Shown here piece by piece: positions 21,722 through 27,076 of a stretch of DNA of 27,076 nucleotides. A model generated the notes under the pieces. The model was given only the letters and a program-made list of their open reading frames with translations, made no database searches and was not told the origin of the DNA. The position numbers were made by a program, and so were the translations under genes. How positions within the stretch are numbered: position 1 is the first letter of the stretch; each line of letters opens with the position of its first letter. Source of the stretch: Actinomycetota bacterium (lineage in GTDB: Bacteria > Actinomycetota > Thermoleophilia > Gaiellales > Gaiellaceae); the NCBI GenBank assembly GCA_013812265.1, contig JACCTQ010000039.1, forward strand, positions 1 to 27,076. The letters run 5' to 3'.

Positions 21722-23149
21722 CTAGAGCTGAAGCACGACGATGCGCTCTTCCGTGAGCTCGCGAATAGCGTACGCGGGGCCTTCACGTGTGTTGCCCGAG
21801 GCTTTGACGCCGCCGTAAGGCATCTGGTCGGCACGGAAAGTCGGCGCTTCGTTCACCGTCACGCCGCCGAAGTCGAGTTCTCGGGCCGCCCGCATGGCCA
21901 CATCGAGGTGGTTCGTGAAGATCCCCGCTTGGAGTCCGTAGCGCGTGCCGTTTGCAAGCGCGATCGCCTCATCGAGCGTGTCGACCGGGGTCACTGTACA
22001 AACCGGTCCGAACACCTCTTCGCAATTGACCCTGAGCTCCGGGCCGGCGTCTACGACGACCGTCGGCCGAATGAGCTCGCCGTCCAGATCACCGCCCACG
22101 AGTATGCGCGCTCCCGCCTGACGTGCCTGCTCCAGCCAGGCCAGGATGCGCTTCCGCGCGGTTTCGTCGATAACCGGGCCGACATCGGTCTGCTCGTCGG
22201 CCGGATCGCCTACGACGAGCTCGCCAACGTGTCCGAGAAAGGAGTCGAGGAACCCGTTGTAGACCCTTCGTTCGACGTAGATCCGTTGCACGGAGATGCA
22301 GCTCTGTCCGGCGAAGGAGAAGGCGTTCGCCGCGAGTTTGGCCGCGGCTGCCTCCACATCGGCGTGCCCGTCGACGATCGCCGGCGTCGAATTGCCGAGC
22401 TCGAGGAGCACGCGCTTTCGGGGAGCTCGCTCGCGGAGCGCCCAGCCGACCCGCTCGGAGCCCGTGAACGTGAGCGCTTGCACACGCTCGTCCTCGACGA
22501 GAACGTCGCCGATCTCGGAGGAGGGGCCGACCACGACGCTCAGCCAGCCGGCTGGAAGCCCCGCTTCGAGCTCGATCTCAGCGAGCAGAAGCGCCGAAAA
22601 GGGCGTCTGCACGGCGGGTTTCAACACCACGGGACAGCCTGCGGCGAGCGCCGGTGCCAGCTTGTGGGCGACGAGGTTCAGCGGGAAGTTGAAAGGGGTG
22701 ATCGCGCCCACCACGCCGACCGGCCGGCGAAGCGTGAAGGCGAGCTTCCCCTCGCCGGCCTGGGTTGCATCCATCGGCACCATCTCGCCCGCCAGCTTGC
22801 GCGCCTCGACCGCCGCCAGGGTGTAGGTGGACATCGCCCGTCTAGCCTCTATACGGGCTGCTTTGATTGGCTTTCCCGCCTCGTCCGAGATTACGCGCGC
22901 GACCTCCTCGTGCCGCCGCCCGAGCTGTCCGGCGACCCGTACGAGAATCTCGGCGCGCTTGTGGGCGGGGAGCGGAACTTCGAGCGCACGCTGGGCGGCG
23001 TCGATTGCCCGTCTCGTCTCCCCGGCTCCTCCTTTGGCGACCCGGCCCACGACGTCGCCTGAGTACGGGGAGCGCACCTCGATCCAGTCGCCTGTGGCAA
23101 CCCAGTTCCCTCCGACCAAGAGGTGTCGCTCCGCCGCGGTTGCAGCCAC
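21722..23149 (-). CDS. NAD(P)-dependent aldehyde dehydrogenase
   Basis: ALDH-superfamily enzymes oxidise aldehydes to acids in the cytoplasm. The 475-residue length is standard. Key residues are all present: N154 (TPFNFPLN), K177 (VVLKPA), FTGSERVG (228-235), catalytic base E250 (LLELGNSTPAIV) and nucleophile C284 (GQSCISVQR). The motif set resembles the lactaldehyde / non-phosphorylating glyceraldehyde-3-phosphate / phosphonoacetaldehyde dehydrogenase branch, but I cannot fix the substrate. The start GTG 23149 has TAGACT 6 bases upstream and no Shine-Dalgarno site. It diverges from a 3-hydroxyacyl-CoA dehydrogenase over about 180 bases; a shared acyl or aldehyde pathway is possible but not shown. 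Confidence 0.93.
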   Translation of the reverse strand: MAATAAERHLLVGGNWVATGDWIEVRSPYSGDVVGRVAKGGAGETRRAIDAAQRALEVPLPAHKRAEILVRVAGQLGRRHEEVARVISDEAGKPIKAARIEARRAMSTYTLAAVEARKLAGEMVPMDATQAGEGKLAFTLRRPVGVVGAITPFNFPLNLVAHKLAPALAAGCPVVLKPAVQTPFSALLLAEIELEAGLPAGWLSVVVGPSSEIGDVLVEDERVQALTFTGSERVGWALRERAPRKRVLLELGNSTPAIVDGHADVEAAAAKLAANAFSFAGQSCISVQRIYVERRVYNGFLDSFLGHVGELVVGDPADEQTDVGPVIDETARKRILAWLEQARQAGARILVGGDLDGELIRPTVVVDAGPELRVNCEEVFGPVCTVTPVDTLDEAIALANGTRYGLQAGIFTNHLDVAMRAARELDFGGVTVNEAPTFRADQMPYGGVKASGNTREGPAYAIRELTEERIVVLQL

Positions 23150-23155
23150 GGCGTC

Positions 23156-23161
23156 AGTCTA
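23156..23161 (-). promoter_or_regulatory. -10 hexamer TAGACT of leaderless promoter
   Basis: TAGACT on the minus strand lies 6 bases before GTG 23149, the same hexamer and spacing as at the phosphoesterase operon (8041). Confidence 0.55.
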
Positions 23162-23321
23162 GGAGACTGGCCGTATGCTGGCCGCTATCGCCGGGTTAGG
23201 GGTTCGGGGGGTCAGGTCTTGCAGCGCAACACCGAGCGTCGGTCTGCTCGACGGAAATCACCGATCTCGCATGAGTCAGCCGAATCTGCCTCGCTCGCGC
23301 AGGTCGTTTTCTTCCGGGCGC

Positions 23322-23327
23322 TAGCAT
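23322..23327 (+). promoter_or_regulatory. -10 hexamer TAGCAT of leaderless promoter
   Basis: TAGCAT lies 7 bases before GTG 23335 but only 1 base before GTG 23329, which argues for 23335 as the true start of the following gene. Confidence 0.5.
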
Positions 23328-23334
23328 CGTGGCC

Positions 23335-24183
23335 GTGGAGATCAGGCGCGTCGGCGTGGTGGGCCTCGGGACGATGGGAGCGGGGATCGCGCAGCTGTGC
23401 GTCCAGGCTGGTCTCGAGACGGTAGGGCGCGAGGTCACGACCGAGCTGACCCAGCGCGGGCGCTCCACGATCGACCACTACCTCTCCCGTGGAGTAGAGA
23501 AGGGGCGGCTCACCGACGACGAGAAGGAGGCGATGCTGGCGCGGCTCACGCTTACGACGGACGTCTCGGATCTCCGCGACTGCGACCTCGTGATCGAGGC
23601 GATCGTCGAGGAGCTCGACGCAAAGCGCGACCTCTTCGCAGAGCTCGATCGGACCGTGCGCGTCGAGGCGATCCTCGCGACGAACACGTCGGCACTTTCC
23701 GTAACCGAGATCGCTGCGGCGACCGATCGACCCGAGCGCGTGGTCGGCATGCACTTCTTCAACCCTGCGCCGGTGCTGGCGCTCGTCGAGGTCGTGCGCA
23801 CGGCTCGCACGGACGACGCCGTCTTCGAAGCGGCCTTCGCGTTCGCCGAGCGGCTGGGCAAACGGCCCATCGCGTGCAACGACACCCCGGGGTTCGTCGT
23901 GAACCGGATACTCATCCCGCTCCTGAACGACTGCGTGCGCGTGATCGACGAGGCAGGGGTCACGCCGCAGGCGGTCGACGACGCCATGCGCTACGGAACG
24001 AACTGGCCCATCGGGCCGTGCGCGCTCATCGACCTGATCGGGGTCGACGTGCACGTCCATGCCTCGGAAGGGCTATGGGAGGCGGTTCGGGAGCCGAGAA
24101 TGGCCCCACCGCCGCGGCTGGTCCGGATGCTGCAGGCGGGCACCCTTGGTCGCAAGACCGGACAAGGGTTCTTTTCGTACTAG
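23335..24183 (+). CDS. 3-hydroxyacyl-CoA (3-hydroxybutyryl-CoA type) dehydrogenase
   Basis: The enzyme interconverts 3-hydroxyacyl-CoA and 3-ketoacyl-CoA with NAD(P) in beta-oxidation or butyryl-CoA pathways. The ~282-residue product has the Rossmann motif VGVVGLGTMGAGIAQ at the start, 'LATNTSALSVTEIA', the catalytic His in VGMHFFNPAPVLALVEVV, and the C-terminal helical domain (NDTPGFVVNRILIPLLNDC, then GPCALIDLIG, ending GRKTGQGFFSY). The second Rossmann strand ends in GRE where many relatives have an Asp for the ribose. I prefer GTG 23335 over GTG 23329 because of its 7-base spacing from the -10 hexamer. It is monocistronic as far as visible; the next gene is convergent, 29 bases away, with no terminator hairpin between. 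Confidence 0.92.
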   Translation: MEIRRVGVVGLGTMGAGIAQLCVQAGLETVGREVTTELTQRGRSTIDHYLSRGVEKGRLTDDEKEAMLARLTLTTDVSDLRDCDLVIEAIVEELDAKRDLFAELDRTVRVEAILATNTSALSVTEIAAATDRPERVVGMHFFNPAPVLALVEVVRTARTDDAVFEAAFAFAERLGKRPIACNDTPGFVVNRILIPLLNDCVRVIDEAGVTPQAVDDAMRYGTNWPIGPCALIDLIGVDVHVHASEGLWEAVREPRMAPPPRLVRMLQAGTLGRKTGQGFFSY

Positions 24184-24212
24184 AGGAACCGCTCGATGCA
24201 TCCAGCAGCTCG

Positions 24213-25838
24213 TCACGGCGCGCTCAGTCGCGCCCACACGTTCTCGAGCAGCTGCGAGACGTCGGTCCGGTCGAGGGACGCCGCGAAGTTCAGCGTGCCC
24301 GCAGCGAACACCTTGGCACCCGAGCGCGTCTCGTAGTAGGTCATCTCCGCCGAACGGTTCCCCATGAGCTCGGGGATCGTGGCCAGCACCCGGGTGCCCA
24401 TCGGAGAGGCCGCGGTACGGGCGTCGATCTCGATCCCGTAGCGTCCGCCGAAGGCATCTCCGTCTCGTAAGCCCGTCCCCGAGAATGCCCAGGGCACGGC
24501 GCCGGCGGCCGTGACCAGGTAGGGCTCCTGGCGTCCGCCGTGGTTCGAGCCGACGTACTGGACGCCGACCAGCGCGGCCTCGGGGCGCCGGAGCATGCGC
24601 CAGCGCTTCACCCGGACGAGGCGATGTCCTTCGCGGCGAACATTCCAGAAGAAGTTGTTCGCGGACAGGAACATGAGGTTTCCCCCGAGGTTTCGGTACC
24701 GCTCGACGATGTCGAAGGCGCGGTCGGTGACGTACTCCTCGTGGCCGGGGAAGACGACCAGGTCGTACGTGCGCGCAAGGCGGTCTCCGGTCGCCACCCG
24801 CTCGAGGTCGTCGTCGGAGAGGAACTCCACCTGCTTTCCGGTGCGGTTCAGCCAGGCGATGAAGGTCAGGTCCCAGTCGCGGAAGCGGAACGGCACCCCG
24901 AAGTCCAGGTAGGGGCGCCGGAGGTCGATGCTCTTGATCCGCTCGCTCACGTACCAGCTGTCGCCCCACCCGTCGCCGCCTGCGTCGTGGAAGTTGTACG
25001 CCTGCCAGGTGTTCGTCGACAGGACGACGGCGACCCGGCGCGTGCCCAGCCGCTTCGGCCGGACGATGAACGGCGCGTAGCCCACCCGCCGTCCCGGTGC
25101 GCCGGCGCGCAGGAAGTAGAGGCCGCTCGGCCAGTTGCCCGCCCGCACCAGCCGCAGCCGGCCGGGCCTGCTGCGGTGTCCCCGCCAGTCGACGCGGAGC
25201 GGAGGGGTCATGGCGACGCCGCTCGTCTTGAAGTCCTGTTCACCCCGACGCACGGTCGTGGAGTAGGCGTACACCTGCAGTTGAAGCGCCTGGGCGTCGG
25301 TGGCGAGAGAGAGCGTGGCGCGCTCGCCGGGCGCGTAGCTCCTGAGCGGGAACCCCGCGTCGATCCCCTGCACGCGCACGACGGGCGCGTCGACGCGCGT
25401 GCGCTCGGAGGGGCGATATGCGCCGTACACCCGCGTGCCGGCCTCTCCTACGACGGTGAGCCGGAGGATGTACGTGCGGGGCGGGGTGGAGGCCGTGGGC
25501 TTCCACCTCAAGCGGTGCTCGCCGGGGCCAAGCGCGTGACGTGTCCTCCAGACCACCTGATCGGCCGGCCGACCGACCCGGATCGTGTCCGTGCGAATAG
25601 CCTCGATCGTGACCCTGGCGCGTTCCGCGAGTCGAAACCGGACGACCGCGGCGTCCCGGAAGCCGTCGCCGTTGGGGCTCACCGTGGCGAGTAGGCGCCG
25701 GTCCCCCTGGAACGGAGTTGCCCCGTTCGTGACCCGGAGATCGAGGAGGCGAGGAGCCGCTCCGTCCAGCGTGGTCGACCCGCCGGAGGTCACGCCCAGG
25801 AGCGCTCCGATGGCGACGAGGGGAAGTGCGCGCCTCAC
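24213..25838 (-). CDS. Secreted N,N-dimethylformamidase beta-subunit-like protein
   Basis: The 541-residue product begins with a short signal-peptide-like segment (RRALPLVAIGALLGVTSGGS). It continues with an Ig/FlgD-like beta domain (about 45-135, VSPNGDGFRDAAVVRFRL is a typical calling card) and a second beta region (about 150-265). The C-terminal half (268-541) resembles the large-subunit domain of N,N-dimethylformamidase: VVLSTNTWQAYNFHD (271-285), VEFLSDDDLE (337-346), VVFPGHEEYVT (361-371) and GGNLMFLSANNFFW (385-398). The hydrolysed substrate cannot be assumed to be dimethylformamide, since this domain is common in secreted actinobacterial proteins of unknown role. Start GTG 25838 overlaps the stop of the antiporter gene by 4 bases, so it is the second gene of that operon. 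Confidence 0.82.
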   Translation of the reverse strand: MRRALPLVAIGALLGVTSGGSTTLDGAAPRLLDLRVTNGATPFQGDRRLLATVSPNGDGFRDAAVVRFRLAERARVTIEAIRTDTIRVGRPADQVVWRTRHALGPGEHRLRWKPTASTPPRTYILRLTVVGEAGTRVYGAYRPSERTRVDAPVVRVQGIDAGFPLRSYAPGERATLSLATDAQALQLQVYAYSTTVRRGEQDFKTSGVAMTPPLRVDWRGHRSRPGRLRLVRAGNWPSGLYFLRAGAPGRRVGYAPFIVRPKRLGTRRVAVVLSTNTWQAYNFHDAGGDGWGDSWYVSERIKSIDLRRPYLDFGVPFRFRDWDLTFIAWLNRTGKQVEFLSDDDLERVATGDRLARTYDLVVFPGHEEYVTDRAFDIVERYRNLGGNLMFLSANNFFWNVRREGHRLVRVKRWRMLRRPEAALVGVQYVGSNHGGRQEPYLVTAAGAVPWAFSGTGLRDGDAFGGRYGIEIDARTAASPMGTRVLATIPELMGNRSAEMTYYETRSGAKVFAAGTLNFAASLDRTDVSQLLENVWARLSAP

Positions 25839-27076
25839 GGGTCGCCCGCCTTGACTGGGCGCTCCCCCGCGAACAGACGTCGCAGCGCACTACGTTCCTC
25901 CGGCTCTGTGAGCACCAGTACCTCGTCTCCGATCTGGAAGACGTGCGACCCGCGCGGCTGAACCGGCTCACCGTCTTGGATGACGAGACTGATCCACGAG
26001 TTCTCGCCGATCGGTAGATCGCGAATCGCCTTCCCTCTCGCGCGGGACCGTGCTCCGACCACGAATCGCTCGAGCTGTCGCTCGGGTTCCTGCCGCAAGC
26101 GGATCGAGAGATCCCATGGCTCCGGCTCGATGTCCCGCATGGGAACGCCGAGCTTGCCCCCGACGAACGGGAAGCTCGCTCCCTGCACGATCACCGAGAA
26201 CGCGACCACGATGAAGACGATGTTGTAGATCCGCTCCGCGTCGTCCACGCCGGCGAGCAGCACGAACGTCGCAAGCAGAATGGGAACCGCTCCCTTGAGT
26301 CCGCCCCACATGATGAAGAGGCGCTCGCCGAAACGCATGCGGAAGGGGAGGAGGAGAGGCCCGACGACCAGTGGGCGCGCGACCAGGGCAAGCAGGAGCG
26401 CGAGCAGGATCCCGTCCACCAGGAGCGACCCTTGGCCGAGATTCGTGATGTCGATCGTCAGGCCGAGCGCGGCGAAGACGGCGATCTCGGCGAGGCTCGC
26501 GAGTGCGGTGTGGAACCGCTCGATCTCGGCCTTGTAGGGAGCTCGGACGTCCCCGATGAGGAGCCCTGCCACGAACACCGCCAGGAACCCTGATCCGTGC
26601 GCCACGGTGGCCGCTCCGTAGATAACGCCGGCCGCAGCGAGCGCCCTGATCGGATAGAGGCCTTCGCTCGGCATCGGCACGCGGAGGAGCGGGAGCAGCA
26701 CAGCCCCTCCGGCCAGGCCGAAGGCCAGGCCGACGACCATCTCGATCGAGAGCTCGGTGACGATCCCCCAGTACGAAGCGCCGTCGTGCGTCGCAAACTC
26801 GATCAGGCCGATCATGAGGGCGATCCCGACCGGGTCGTTGGCACCGGACTCGCCCTCGAGGATCGTCCCCGAGCGCCCGCCGACCTCGCGGTTTCCGAGA
26901 ACCGAGAACATGACGGCGGGATCGGTGGGGGCGAGTGCCGCGCCGAGGAGCCCGGCCGTGATCCAGTCGAACCCGAACAGGTAGTGCGCGAACACCGCCA
27001 TGAGGCCCGCCGTGGCGAACGTCCCGACCACGCCGAGCACTGCGATCGGGGCGGCTGACGACCGGAACCGGCGCAG
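25835..27076 (-). CDS. CPA-family Na+(K+)/H+ antiporter with C-terminal RCK_C domain (5' end outside window)
   Basis: At least 413 residues are visible and the frame is open through the right edge; GTG 27040 is internal, so the N-terminal helices lie outside. The membrane part shows about ten helices with the ion-binding segments LGAALAPTDPAVMFSVLG and EGESGANDPVGIAL (the transport Asp is in NDP), a hallmark of CPA1/NhaP-type exchangers. LKGAVPILLATFVLL is also typical. The C-terminal ~85 residues (ERFVVGARSRARGKAIRDLP to VLVLTEPEERSAL) form an RCK_C/TrkA-C domain, as in NhaP2/CvrA-type K+/H+ antiporters, which usually senses a small ligand such as a nucleotide. Its stop overlaps the start of the dimethylformamidase-like gene. 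Confidence 0.9.
   Translation of the reverse strand: MRRFRSSAAPIAVLGVVGTFATAGLMAVFAHYLFGFDWITAGLLGAALAPTDPAVMFSVLGNREVGGRSGTILEGESGANDPVGIALMIGLIEFATHDGASYWGIVTELSIEMVVGLAFGLAGGAVLLPLLRVPMPSEGLYPIRALAAAGVIYGAATVAHGSGFLAVFVAGLLIGDVRAPYKAEIERFHTALASLAEIAVFAALGLTIDITNLGQGSLLVDGILLALLLALVARPLVVGPLLLPFRMRFGERLFIMWGGLKGAVPILLATFVLLAGVDDAERIYNIVFIVVAFSVIVQGASFPFVGGKLGVPMRDIEPEPWDLSIRLRQEPERQLERFVVGARSRARGKAIRDLPIGENSWISLVIQDGEPVQPRGSHVFQIGDEVLVLTEPEERSALRRLFAGERPVKAGDP

Noticed and set aside
21275..23062. 595-codon plus-strand open frame opposite the aldehyde dehydrogenase
   Set aside because: The minus strand encodes a full aldehyde dehydrogenase with catalytic residues; the plus frame is open only because of high GC.
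24540..25694. 384-codon plus-strand frame opposite the dimethylformamidase-like gene
   Set aside because: It is an antisense shadow of a gene with signal peptide and family motifs; its composition is not protein-like.

Overview
The window is about 27 kb of GC-rich, gene-dense bacterial chromosome. It has many GTG starts, frequent 4-base ATGA/GTGA gene overlaps and no rRNA, tRNA, CRISPR or transposon that I can see. A fused PafBC-type WYL regulator, actinobacterial-type QueG, DrrAB-like ABC exporter and leaderless-type promoters point to Actinobacteriota. The gene mix resembles class Thermoleophilia; this placement is inferred from recalled family resemblance, not from a search.

Layout, left to right. 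(1) 1-2375: the 3' end of a TPR protein, converging on an endonuclease-IV-like TIM barrel, then a small unknown gene. (2) 2433-5363: a cytochrome c maturation block of ccmE (Cys-type haem-binding motif), ccmF and a CcmI-like protein, ending in a 57-residue proline-rich tandem-repeat microprotein with an excellent ribosome binding site. (3) 5457-7822: a secreted M23 peptidase with a coiled coil, a perfect 24-bp-arm palindrome over its stop codon, then convergent hypoxanthine phosphoribosyltransferase and a small PD-(D/E)XK-like protein. (4) 8053-12042: four genes joined by 4-base overlaps, encoding a metallophosphoesterase, a cyclic 2,3-diphosphoglycerate synthetase family protein, a 2-phosphoglycerate kinase and a GlpX-like phosphatase whose recalled catalytic residues are mostly replaced. 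(5) 12072-13982: a two-gene ABC exporter diverging from a MIP18/SufT-type Fe-S factor. (6) 13993-17386: a CapA-like protein, a quinone oxidoreductase broken by a one-base frameshift, and epoxyqueuosine reductase. (7) 17404-21685: the fused PafBC regulator and three uncharacterised genes, two of them an abutting zinc-ribbon pair. (8) 21722-27076: an aldehyde dehydrogenase diverging from a 3-hydroxyacyl-CoA dehydrogenase, then a secreted N,N-dimethylformamidase-like protein coupled to a CPA-family antiporter that runs off the right edge.

The strongest candidate for an under-described system is region 4. In hyperthermophilic methanogens, 2-phosphoglycerate kinase and cyclic 2,3-diphosphoglycerate synthetase together make the thermoprotectant and phosphate/carbon store cyclic 2,3-diphosphoglycerate. 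Here both genes are translationally coupled in a bacterial operon with a candidate hydrolase and a degenerate class II fructose bisphosphatase homologue.

A second, window-wide pattern is a TANNNT -10 hexamer placed 6-8 bases upstream of the start codon at eight operon-first genes on both strands. This implies leaderless transcripts and helps fix several GTG starts. No intergenic stretch exceeds 300 bases; the longest, 19417-19696, holds only a probable terminator.
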